NCBI GenBank assembly: GCA_905221605.1
Contig: CAJNDS010001046.1
Coordinates: 509,103-573,102 of the forward strand
Reading direction: 5' to 3'
Length of the DNA: 64,000 nucleotides
DNA from: Symbiodinium natans
Taxonomy: Eukaryota > Sar > Dinophyceae > Suessiales > Symbiodiniaceae
Under the pieces are notes generated by a model that had not been told where the DNA came from, did not search any database, and saw only the letters and a list, made by a program, of their open reading frames with translations. Made by a program: the position numbers and the translations under genes. This document shows, piece after piece, positions 43,957 to 53,551 of the stretch. Positions within the stretch are counted from its first letter, which is position 1. Every line of letters begins with the position of its first letter.

Positions 43957-44472
43957 TCAACAAGGACAAAGGTAGCAACTTGCCCAGCAAATGCACAAGT
44001 GGCTCCAAGGCTGCCTTTTAAAAGGTACAGGCCGCTTGGAAGGCAAACTGGTATTTCTGGATTCGCGGTGCACCGGTCCATTCCGGTGGGGCGTCTGATT
44101 ACAGGGCCAGAAACCATTATAGCTGAAAGGCGTGCATTTGTACTTAACGCCTCCCTCCTGTGTCGGCGATGCTTCCGCCTCGGACTCTGGTTCTCCCATC
44201 TCTGGTTCTCTCATAGCCCGGGCGCGGTTCTTCTTTTTCTTGCCCTTGTCCTTGCCTTTCTCTCCCTTTTCACCCTTCTCTCCCTTGGAGGTGGGCTTTC
44301 CTTTCGGCGTCGGAGAGCGAGGCGTGCCCTTCGGAGTGGGCGACCTTTGTCCTTTAGGGCCACCAGTGCCCTTTCCACTCTTCGACTCTCCCTGGCCGCC
44401 CAATGCGGTTTGCCCAGCAAGGTCCTGAACTGAGCCTTTCTGAGTCGCATGAGCGTAGGGTAGGTTTTTCAC
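43957..44472 (-). pseudogene. Gag-pol linker-like Lys/Gly-rich segment (minus)
   Basis: 171 residues dominated by SPTPKGTPRSPTPKGK and GEKGEKGEKGKDKGKKKK, then a Glu-rich stretch. Such basic low-complexity linkers lie between Gag zinc knuckle and protease in many copia-type elements. It is convergent with and overlaps the start of the protease ORF by ~70 bases, suggesting an inversion breakpoint at ~44400-44470. Confidence 0.35.
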
Positions 44473-45386
44473 TCGACAAGCAACGTTTGGGACCTGTTAG
44501 CAACTCTTTGACTGCAGGGGATGTAGAGCGCGTCTGCGCCAGCTTTCAGCTAGAACCGAGAGACGTTTGGTTAGTGGATTCTGGAGCCACGTGTCATGTG
44601 GTTTCCTCTGAAGACTTCAGAGGATTCAGGGTGGTCAAGAAGCACGAGAGAGAGGTCACTCTGTACAACGCTTCAGGGGGGAAGATCCCCGTATCGGACG
44701 TCGTCGACTTAGAGGTCGTCTTCGGTGATTGTAGCCTTCTTTTGACGGAGGTTCTCGTTGCGGAAGTTACGTTTAACGCCATTAGTCCCTGGGCGGCGGT
44801 GGAGAAAGGGTGGAGAACGTATCTCTACAAAACCGGGTCTAGGTTGTACAAAGGCAAACGCAACGTGAAACTCGTATCCGCTAATCGGGCTTGGTGGGCT
44901 TTGAGCGGGGGTCGCCGCCAGAAAGCGGGGAAAGGTCGTTCTCCACGCCAGCCTTCGGGCTCGGACATGGAAATAGACGCGATTACCTGCCTGCAGGACT
45001 CTGTTGTTAAGCCACAGCCAGGACCGAGCATCCTCAAGAAAGCGACGACAGGAGGAAAGAAGGCGGAAGTCGAGAAGCCACAAGGAAGAGAGAGCGGTGA
45101 TTGCCGGCATGCTTTGCTTGAGACGCCATTTGCTTTCTTGCTGCGAGGGCTTAGAACCGAAGTATCCCCGAAAGTGGTCCCTGAAGTTCTTCAAGAATAC
45201 CCCGCAAGCACCCTGAGCGTGCCCGAAGTGCACAGAGCTTACCCCGAAACACCCCGAAAATGCCCGAAAGTACCCCGAAAATGCCCTGAAATGGCTCAGA
45301 AGTCTTTAGGAAAGTCTTGCTGGCATATTTTGGCATGGTTCTTGGCATGGCTTGTGGCATGTTTTGCGTTTCTCCGGAGGGTTTAG
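44403..45386 (+). pseudogene. Ty1/copia-type aspartic protease fragment
   Basis: The segment VWLVDSGATCHVVSSEDF (residues 55-72) carries the retropepsin Asp-Ser-Gly active site (D59) with the copia-like 'WlvDSGAt.H' context. It is followed by predicted beta strands typical of the protease (TLYNASGGKIPVSDVVDLEV). In an intact element integrase and RT would follow. Here the frame degenerates after ~45100 into repeats (KCPKVPRKCPEM) and then a minisatellite, so no integrase or RT is present. It processes Gag-Pol in functional elements. Confidence 0.75.
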
Positions 45387-45523
45387 GCAGCAGTGAGAGG
45401 GGCCTCATCCCTTCTGGCGTTTCTCCGGAGGGTTTAGGAAGCAGTGAGAGGGGCCTAATCCCTGCTGCTGGCGTTTCTCCGGAGGGTTTAGGCAAGAGTA
45501 AGAGGGGCCTAATCCCCTCTACG
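45366..45523 (+). repeat. ~52-bp minisatellite, forward orientation
   Basis: Three units of GCGTTTCTCCGGAGGGTTTA followed by a GGCAGCAGTGAGAGGGGCCT block and AATCCCTGCTG. The same unit occurs in opposite orientation at 48783-49085. Confidence 0.92.
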
Positions 45524-46992
45524 CCCTCTGTGGCCAGATTTCCAAAGGGACGACACAGGTCGGCTATTTTTGAGGTCTCTTGGCCACTCCATCCCAAACA
45601 AATCAAGTCAAGCCATGTCAAGGTTCCAGGGCCATGGTTACTGCCGCTTCTGCTTCTGGCAACAAGCAAGGGGAGCGATTCGTCATGCCACACACAAGCA
45701 CACTTGCCATGCTTAAGGGTTCTAGGGACGTCATGCCCAACACAAGCACAAGACAACATGCCAAACATGCCAGCGCTGCCCTGCGTTAAGGCTTGGGACC
45801 CTTGAAAATCATGGTAAAACATCTCCTCCTTGCTCTTTTTGGCTCGCGCGCCTAGCGCGTCATTCTTCCAACCCCCAAAACAGAGCTGCGCACCGCATGC
45901 GCCGATCCTTCCTTCTTCGAAAACAAAACTCCCTTTCTACTCTGACTGCGGTGGTTTGGGCTCAAACCAGTTTGAACGCTTGGCACAACCGACCATGCTC
46001 GCCACACGCAACCTTCTATTCTGGCGCGAGGTCATCGGCAGTCACTTCTGTACAACTGCCTTTAAACTTACGATTTCGGCATCGTCAAAACCAAGGCGTC
46101 TTCTGCGGTCTTCCAGGGATTATTCAAGATTATAGATGACCTGGCAAAGAGGAACTCTTACTGGCTTGGACTCTTATTGAAGTTATTGGTTGGGGCTTTG
46201 GTCGGCATAAAACTGGATGGAGTAGAGTCGATGCTCTTTTCCAGGTCTTAACTCCTAGAGCCACAATCATAGCCCGTGAATTGTGCAAGGTCGAGCAATT
46301 CCCCTACCACTTCCTTGGCCGTGGTAATCTAATGATATCTCTCCGCACTTGATAAATCAAAGTTACGTTTTTGGCTTTAATCGCCTCTGGCTGGATCCAC
46401 CTCACTTGGCCATCTGTTTGCAGAAGTTGTGTAAAATTCACCTGTAGTGTTTGCCCAGTTGGTGCCATGTGGTGTTTGACCATACAGAGAGAAGCATGAG
46501 AGTTTTTCTGCTGCATGACTTGGCATGAGCATCTAGGATGAGTTTTGAAGCACTTGGAACTGCTTGAGAGCAGTAGTGAAGAAGTGCGTGTCAGAACTCT
46601 GAGGTTCTGTCTTGTTGTAACTCACTCCGTGTCCCGCCACTTCGTTCGTTGCCGTTGGACGTGTAGGATGGGAGTAGGAGTGCAGAGTGGACTCTGAAGC
46701 TTCGCTGTTTTGCTGTTCGGAAGTGACCTGAAGTCCCCGAGGTGTAGACCAAAGCAGTTGCATTGTTCTTTTGCTTTACCTCCTTTGTAGAACAAAGTTG
46801 AGATGGAATTCGTAGCTTTTTGGAGCCCTTGGCTCTTGGAGAGAGCTTGCTGCAAGAACTGAAGCTTGCTGAACACTTTGGTGTTTGGCTCAAGTGCGAA
46901 GTGACAAAGAGACTGCTGCGCGAGCTCTGCTTTTCACATGGTAGCGGAGCACTGAGAGTGACTCCAGCGCCTGTGTTAAGTACCTCCACGCC
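45524..46992. other. Intergenic / possible element leader, no gene
   Basis: No convincing ORF. Direct repeats of ATGCCA/CACAAGCAC type lie around 45680-45770. Just upstream of the Gag ORF, 46884-46894 reads TTTGGCTCAAG, identical to the last 11 bases of the dinoflagellate spliced leader. If real, it marks a retroposed trans-spliced mRNA. Confidence 0.35.
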
Positions 46993-48311
46993 ATGGCGGC
47001 TCCTGAGCACGGCGGAAGTGTGCATGGAAGCCCACAGGGTTCTCCGGTGCACGTGCCGTTGACTGCGGAGGAAGTCCGTGTCCCTGACAACACTCCCGAG
47101 GAGGAAGCCTTGCTGTTTGGAACCGGTGAGACTCCGGTGGGACAGCAACCGAACCCCTTTGCTGCCTTTGGAACTCAAGGAGTTCCGACCTCAACGCCAG
47201 CGACGAGTTCACAGCCAGTCACCGCTCCAGGTGGTGGTGCTGTTGGAAAAAGTTTGGTGGTTGAGATGCTGCGAGTAATGCAGCAGCAGCAGAGACAGCA
47301 GGAAGCCATGATGGACCAGTACCGGAAGCAGTTGGAACAGAACCAACAGCTTGTGGCCACCATGCTTCGTCGCATGGACAGCGAAGAGAAGAGGAGGAAC
47401 GATGCCGAACTTGCAGCTGCTGAGGCTAAAGCCAAGGCGGAAGCCGCAACGGCATCTGCACCAAGTGACCCGTTCCTCGCTGCAACTTCGTCCACAGGAA
47501 GTTCCCTTCCTTCTTCAAGGCCTAAAGATACTGGGAGTTCATCTGGTGGATACGTTTCCAACCGTGCCGACAAGTACCTTCCACAGCTGCCTGTCATAGC
47601 CCACCAGGAGATGGGTAGAGACAGAATGCGAGAGATTGAGGCCTGGCACGGCTTCCTGGAGACGATGAGTTCATGGTTGGCCCTGCAAGACGAGGCCTAC
47701 GTGAACGAGCTTCGACTCTGCATCAGTGTCAAGGACGAGATCCGACAGGACCGTTTGCCTCCTGACACCGCAGCTCGGTCGGCGAAGTTGTTTTACCTGC
47801 TTTCCCAGAGCTTGGCGAAGTGGGAGCGTGGTTTGGAGTTGCTTCGAAGCTGTAGCAAAAGGCAGAGCATGTCTGCTACCGGCTACGAGGCAAGCTGCAT
47901 GCCCAGTGTTCGGGGCTCAAAAAGCCCATGGACATCATCAGACACTTGGAGGACGAAATCGCCAAGGCGGAGATAAAGTTGAGCAACTTCCCTGAGTTGA
48001 AGCTCTCCGAAGCAGATCGCTGTTCCATCCTGCTACAGGCCGTTTCGCATCCGGCGAGACAGTACGTGGCGCTGCACGGCAACGCCAACAGCTGGAGTGA
48101 GCTCACAAAGAGCCTCAAGTATTTCGAAGAACAGCTGAGGATGTGCGACGTGCCGACTGCAGCAAACCGTGGAATGGACGGCAAGCTTTGCGACCATTGC
48201 GGCAAGCATGGTCATGTGGCAAAGGATTGCTGGTCACGACAGCGTGAGGCTGGTGAGAAGGGCGGCAAAGGCGGCAAGCCATCACAATCGTCGCTTCGTT
48301 CCTTTGGATCT
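46993..48311 (+). pseudogene. Ty1/copia-like Gag with CCHC zinc knuckle, frameshifted
   Basis: The first frame (46993-47976, 327 aa) has a Pro/Gly/Thr-rich N-terminus, a Gln-rich coiled coil (VMQQQQRQQEAMMDQYRKQL), an Ala/Glu/Lys helix, and a folded region (REIEAWHGFLETMSSWLALQ) typical of copia Gag. Near 47870 the match moves to a second frame: SILLQAVSHPARQYVALHG, then CDHCGKHGHVAKDC, a CX2CX4HX4C knuckle that binds RNA. After KGGKGGKPSQSS the sequence stops matching at ~48311 and opposite-strand coding begins. Gag packages element RNA in cytoplasmic particles. The copy is broken by the frameshift and the truncation. Confidence 0.8.
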
Positions 48312-48317
48312 GGGCTC

Positions 48318-48782
48318 TCAAATCTCTCTCTCTGCTTCTTTCAACTTCACCACTCTCTGGTTGTGGTCGTCCTTCTGGAACTCGTTCTCCTTGCGGTACT
48401 CGCTCAACCTCTCCGAGGCATACCTTGCCTTCTCTTGCTCAAACCATGCGTCTCTCTCCACGTAGTGCTGCTCTCTGTCTTCGTTCTCCTTCTGCCACGC
48501 CTTCGCTTGCTCCATTCTCTCTTCAACTTCTTTCTCTCGAGCCAACGCTTTCTCGACCTTCTCCTCTGCTTCTTTCTCGGCCTTCAAGACAACGCTCTCT
48601 CTCTTCTTTAGGTCTGCTTCCTTCTTCTCAAGCTCAGACTCCTTCTTCTTCAGCTCTTCGAACATCTCCTTTAGCTTCTCCTTCCTATCCAAGAGGCGCT
48701 TCTTGAACTCGTCGTCGGTGAGGTCGTCGACTTCTTGTACCTTGGCTGAGGTGCTTGAACGACTCTTCTTCTTCGCCAGCAA
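48318..48782 (-). CDS. Coiled-coil protein fragment
   Basis: 155 residues, almost wholly Glu/Lys heptads (KKKESELEKKEADLKKRESV), starting MLAKKKSRSSTS. It is antiparallel to the adjoining Gag and abuts it at ~48311. Long coiled coils occur in dinoflagellate Gag-like ORFs, so it may be part of a second, oppositely oriented element brought here by inversion; a host fragment is also possible. No catalytic motif. Confidence 0.45.
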   Translation of the reverse strand: MLAKKKSRSSTSAKVQEVDDLTDDEFKKRLLDRKEKLKEMFEELKKKESELEKKEADLKKRESVVLKAEKEAEEKVEKALAREKEVEERMEQAKAWQKENEDREQHYVERDAWFEQEKARYASERLSEYRKENEFQKDDHNQRVVKLKEAEREI

Positions 48783-49085
48783 CAGGGATTAGGCCCCTCT
48801 CACTGCTGCCTAAACCCTCCAGAGAGACGCCAGCAGGGATTAGGCCCCTCTCATTCCTTCCTAAACCCTCCAGAGAAAGGACAGCAGGGATTAGGCCCCT
48901 CTCACTGCTGCCTAAACCCTCCGGAGAAAGGCCAGCAGGGATTAGGCCCTTTTTCTCCTTCCGGAGAAAGGCCAGCAGGGATTAGGCCTCTCTCATTCCT
49001 TCCTAAACCCTCCGGAGAGAGGACAGCAGGGACTAGGCCCCTCTCACTGCTGCCTAAGGTTAGCAGGGATTAGGCCTCTCAAACT
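48783..49085 (-). repeat. ~52-bp minisatellite, reverse orientation
   Basis: About six units, CAGCAGGGATTAGGCCCCTC... CTGCCTAAACCCTCCGGAGA, the reverse complement of the array at 45366-45523. The two arrays bracket the Gag region as an inverted pair about 3.3 kb apart. Confidence 0.92.
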
Positions 49086-49152
49086 TGCGACGGCGCGTCC
49101 AGGTACGTGCTCGTTCCCGGTTAAATTCATAGGAGTAGTCATCGACTTCGCG

Positions 49153-49326
49153 ATGGTGTTCCTCATCCTGATCTTCAGTGCCTTGCTTGGGGTCGTTATT
49201 TCGGGTCTTTGGAAATTGCTCGAAAAGCTGTTTCAGAGAGACTCCAAGAGAACCCCTAAGATGAGGAGGAAGCAGCCATGCCGGGCAGTTAGTTCGGGGA
49301 GGGCAAGCGGGCGCCTGCTCCTGTGA
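49153..49326 (+). CDS. Small ORF with one membrane segment
   Basis: 57 codons: MVFLILIFSALLGVVISGLW then a basic tail (KRTPKMRRK). One clear transmembrane-type segment followed by positive charge. It could be a micro-protein or a remnant of an element polyprotein. No similarity recognised and no supporting context. Confidence 0.25.
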   Translation: MVFLILIFSALLGVVISGLWKLLEKLFQRDSKRTPKMRRKQPCRAVSSGRASGRLLL

Positions 49327-49449
49327 GCCCTGGCGGCACAGAACAAGAGGGCAAGTTAGCGGGTAATACCATCACTCCTTTATGTTCGCGGCTGAGAGGG
49401 CTATGAGCCACAGGAACAAACTGGCAATCCATGCGGGGGACTAGGGCGT

Positions 49450-49469
49450 GTGAGTGCGGGCGCACTCAC
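49450..49469. repeat. Hairpin motif, first copy
   Basis: GTGAGTGCGGGCGCACTCAC: a perfect 9-bp inverted repeat with a GG loop. Confidence 0.8.
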
Positions 49470-49680
49470 GTACCCAACATCAAATCACTCCCGCACCCTC
49501 ACAAGATTCTCCGCAGGTAATACTCGGGAACAAGGGAGCAACCCGAACGGGAGCTCCTGAGCCGCTTCACCGAGCCCCTGCTCGGAAATTGCGGTGAGGG
49601 GTCACTGCTCGTCAAACTTATACAGAGAACGTAAATGGATCTACTGCCTTGAGAAGAGATGCCGGTTCCTACACGGCCGT

Positions 49681-49700
49681 GTGAGTGCGGGCGCACTCAC
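49681..49700. repeat. Hairpin motif, second copy
   Basis: Identical 20-base motif, 231 bases from the first, with flanking GT...GT also shared. Confidence 0.8.
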
Positions 49701-49714
49701 GTGGCATGAGCAAC

Positions 49715-50335
49715 TCAACCGTCCTCCTCCACTTGCCCAGTGACTGGGGTTCTAGCCTGGCTAGAGGAAGGGAAGAGTATAGCATTGTTTCGCATTCGCG
49801 CGACACCCAAGTCCATCAATTCCGTAACATGAAGCTGCAATTTTAAATGGGTGCAGTTCACACGCACGACGGGCACAACACGCTGTGTACTGGCGAAGGT
49901 TGACGTCGATGTCACAAAACGCCTGCGCGATGCCCAAGCCCCGATGATACCTCCCCAGCGCCGACAAACAGCAGCCACTCTCGCGGTTTCCCTCAGGGAT
50001 GGGAGGGCAACCCTATAATTCTCGACTCCAGGAGCGACGTGAGGGAGGCGAGTATAACAACAACCCCAATTCGACTGTTGTTGCCGCCAGAGGTACACTT
50101 GTGGAGGCTCGGAGAGGCCTTCGCGCGGCTCTATAATTAACCACAGGCTCAAGCACACAGTGCACGCATCAAAGAGGATACAACGCAATGCATCCATTGG
50201 GCAGTCGTGAAGGTGTCTATCGCTGTGCCTGGAGACGGGCATACAGTAGGCCGACGTAGGGCTCAACTGCGAGACAATCACAAGCAGCGGAGCAAGACGT
50301 TCCATATGGCTTTGAGGGCTGGATGCCTCAACCAT
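49715..50335 (-). other. Long open frame of doubtful coding value
   Basis: 206 codons without a stop on the minus strand. Composition is mixed with no recognisable domain (SPTSAYCMPVSRHSDRHLHD, CRRWGGIIGAWASRRRFVTS). It could be chance in GC-rich sequence. The 50336-50690 stretch beyond it shows nothing. Confidence 0.2.
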
Positions 50336-50687
50336 GTCAGTGATGCCTTCCTGAGGGGAAGGCGGTGGACTACCTCGGATCTACAGAGTTGACCTGAGCC
50401 AGCACTGCACAGCACCCATGAAGAAGTCCCGCCAACACATTCCCTAGAATGCAAAACCGCGAAAGCAGTGTGAAACTGGAGAACGAGGCCCTCATGCTTC
50501 CAAGGCCAAGCATTAATGAAGGGCCGGGGTCCCTACTGCATTTTCAGAAGTATGTTTGCATTCGGAGCAAAAGCTCGGAGTACTGTCGACGCAGGACTCG
50601 CAACTGCCCCTTGTGAGTCGGCCAGGACAAAAGATCGACACTCGAGGTGCCCACTGCGTTCTCTCATCGCTTGCACGCATTTGACCA

Positions 50688-51878
50688 TCAACAGGGACAC
50701 AGGCCAGTTTTGCATTTGCATTTGCAAGGCGATGCAATAATGCAAGCCAACAAAGCCTGGAAATTTTGCTGTTGTGTGCACATGCAAAGCAGCATATCGC
50801 TAGACAGGACGTAGCATCTGCTTCCGCTTACTAAGAGCAGCACGTCAAGCCTAGTCAAGGACATCCTCATTGCTTGGTCGAGGCTATAGATGTTCTGTTG
50901 AAGCAGTAAGCACAAGGCTTGATGCAATGAGGGACCTCCAATGGTGAGAGTATTGCTCGGTGGAAGCTGTTTGGACTCAATCCAAGCGACACCAAATTGG
51001 GCTATGCATGCTCTGACATCCCTAGGGAGAACCTGTAAAGAAGTAAACCCTTGGAAGCATTGGTGACGGAGAACTTGTAACCCCGCGCTGTGCGCTGGTT
51101 CGAAAGTTCTTTGTGCCTTTTCCACCCAATGCAGGCCTTTGGAGGCAGCGCTGTTATCGTCCATGTAAGCCGTTAGTCTTATGAAGGAAGAAATGTCGTG
51201 CAGCGCCCAAATCAAGGGATCTAAGGCGAGACAGAAAAGGACAACAGAAGTCGCCCTTCCCATAGCAAGGCCTTGGTGGATGGAGATAGGCTCGAGCAAG
51301 AAACCTTGCACTTTATGCTGGGTGCGCCTCCCGAACATAAGGTGGATGACGTAAGCTTTGATCCAGGCAGGGGCAGCTCTTGCCGCTAAGCACTGTAGTA
51401 CCCACCAGGGATTTACCCGTTCAAAGGCCTTGGCAAAGTCGGAAAGCATGACTGTGTACTGGGCATCTTTGAGCTCCAAGTAGTGTTGCATTTGGGCATA
51501 ATTTGCCTGTGGTTCTTTGAAGTGATTAAGAAGAGCCTGGGCAGGATGTAGCGAGTCTTTGAAAGACTCAGCAAGGACAGCGTAGATTGCGGAGTCAATG
51601 ATTCGATCACAAGTATCGGGCATGTCTAGTGGCCTGTAGTTGTCCGCGTACGCACCCTTGTCTGCCTTGGGAATGAAGACTAAGGCCTGAAGCGGATGAT
51701 CAGCTTGAGATAAGCACATCTCCCACATATGATCCCCAAGTAAGTTGGCAAAATAATTCGGATTTTGCCTATAGAAGGCATAGGGCACACCATCGGGACC
51801 CGGGGAAGAAAATAATGGCCTTGAAGATGATGCTTTCATCTGGTAAGTCAGCCGGCACGAAGGGGGCCCTTTGCGCAT
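50688..51878 (-). pseudogene. ORF2 reverse transcriptase, copy 2
   Basis: 396 codons. Non-LTR-type RT motifs in order: SPGPDGVPYAFY (25-36), YRPLDMPDT (81-89), VMLSDFAKAFERV with catalytic Asp147, ISIHQGLAMGRATSVVLF (199-215, an unusual form of the 'QG.plSp.lF' motif), and AYMDDN with the YxDD aspartates at 240-241. It copies element RNA into DNA at the nicked target. The start in this frame is artificial: the preceding linker ORF overlaps it and a frame shift near 51830 separates them. The C-terminus has no clear RNase H or zinc knuckle and seems cut at the element end. Confidence 0.85.
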
Positions 51879-52602
51879 ATGGCTGTAGGAGTTTGTCCCA
51901 CTGGTTATCGTATTGACAAGGGAAGTGGTGCCAAAAGGCTCTAGTTGCCCTTAGTGCAGCATCAAACTGACTCATAGATGTGATCAGCTGGCCATTTTCG
52001 CTTCTGACCTGTTGCGAATCGATGATTCGAGGGCAGATCTTCCTGAAGGCCTGCCACTTAATTTTAGACTTATCAACCTGCAAATCTCTTTGAGCAACCA
52101 GGGAACGAAGACTTGGTGAGGGGGCAGTTTTCAGCTCTGCACCAAGGTGTAGCCGATTAAGCGCTTCTTGAAGCCAATGTCTCGGGAGCTCGGCTGAACC
52201 ATTACCTGACGGCGTGAAAGGGGGTATGGTGATATGCCTGGCTAAAGATGTGACGGTGCTTGCGTTGACACCGACAGTCGCACCAGTGCTCCTGTTCAAA
52301 AGGCGTACCAACTTCCTAATTAATGCAGCAATTGAGTTTCCAGCTTGGGCACGTAGGTTTGCATGCCACAAGAAACATGTGGCTTTTTGTGCAACAAGCG
52401 CGTCAGAAGGGCAGAGTTTTTGACCTTTGTTCTGCTCTTCAATCAAGCGGGCTTTAGTGCAATTAATTCGTTTACGAAGAAGAAGGTGCGAAGGGCTAGT
52501 CTCCGCAGCCTCGATGCCAGGTAAGTCAGTAGTCGCAGGTGGAACAGAGAAAGCCGCAGCAGGAACTGTCCGAACAGGTATCGCCGGGACATACTTTGTC
52601 AA
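51769..52602 (-). pseudogene. ORF2 endonuclease-RT linker, copy 2
   Basis: About 277 codons linking endonuclease and RT: IPVRTVPAAAFSVPPATTDL ... SDALVAQKATCFLWHANLRA ... DFPLQ-equivalent region onward into RALRATRAFWHHF-like sequence. The first ~170 residues are shared with copy 1 (residues ~335-503 of its ORF2); the rest is absent from copy 1, which breaks off at RSLIAQRD. It ends by frame shift just before the RT's SPGPDG motif. Confidence 0.75.
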
Positions 52603-53551
52603 GCTTATGCTTCGGCCGAAACCGAATCTTTACCAAGTGATGTCCTCCAGTTACTTTTTTGTGCTTCCAAGAGACAGAACAGATCTTGGCGGACAAGTAC
52701 AGCGAGCTGGAAATAAGGTAATGGTCAAGGTGACTGCAGGTAGAGCCTTGCTCGAAAGTTGGCCCGTCAGACTTGCATTCAATCATGTCGCCTTGAGCAA
52801 GGAGATGTGCATACTCACCCTCCTTCTGCTGATTAACAGCATTGAAGTCCCCCCCAAGGACAACCACATGAGTTGCATCCTTGACAAAAGCACTAAGTGC
52901 AGGGAAGAGCTTCCCCCATTGATCAGGGTGCCAATAAACCGACAGGAGCCAGTAGCAGACAGACCGAAATCTGACCAGTACGGCAAGGGCAAAACCAGGC
53001 ACAAGGTCGACAGTTTCTACGACTTTATAGTCCTGTGGCAAACAGACAGCAACTCCTCCAGAGTGTCCAGATTCCTTCCAAATAGCGAGAGAGGCAATCG
53101 TATTTATTCTGGCAGTTGCCTGTCTGAATCGGTGTAAACAGGCAGCATTCCATTTGGTTTCCTGCAAAAGCACGGGCGTTTGGTGAGCCAACGCACCAAT
53201 GGTACGAAGCTTGGCAAGGCCAATAGTGTCGAAGGTACACAGCGAGGTAACGTTCCAACTAACGACAGCCTGCAGCTTGCACGGCTCCTTTGGGATCGTG
53301 TCGAAGTAAGGAACAAGCCTGTCAGCTATGAGATTCAGTGCAAGTTCAAGCTCTTCTGTTGGGAGCTGAAGATTGATAGCAAGCTTCAGCTCACGCATTG
53401 TGGGATAGGTGAGTGGCAGGTTGTAGGCAAGGAGAATGCTGTTGAGGGATCTGACACGTGCGCGATGTCTACGACAAGCAACATAGGCATTGAGGTGATC
53501 AAGGAAGGTCGTAGACCTTGCCTTGATCACCACGTCACGAATCGTCGTCAT
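52526..53551 (-). pseudogene. ORF2 AP-like endonuclease, copy 2
   Basis: An open frame to 53587, but the start is placed at the ATG at 53549-53551 because that ATG overlaps the upstream stop exactly as in copy 1. Endonuclease motifs: SWNVTSLCTFD, LLQETKW, VVLGGDFNAV, CSHLDHYLI and TGGHHLVKI. About 20 residues present in copy 1 around ALMATDNRPFDLV are missing here. A one-base gain near 52600 shifts the frame after KHKLDK. Its role is target-DNA nicking for target-primed reverse transcription. Confidence 0.85.

Noticed and set aside
52427-53137. 236-codon plus-strand ORF opposite the endonuclease
   Set aside because: It is the antisense shadow of the endonuclease, which has all catalytic motifs on the minus strand and a homologous copy.
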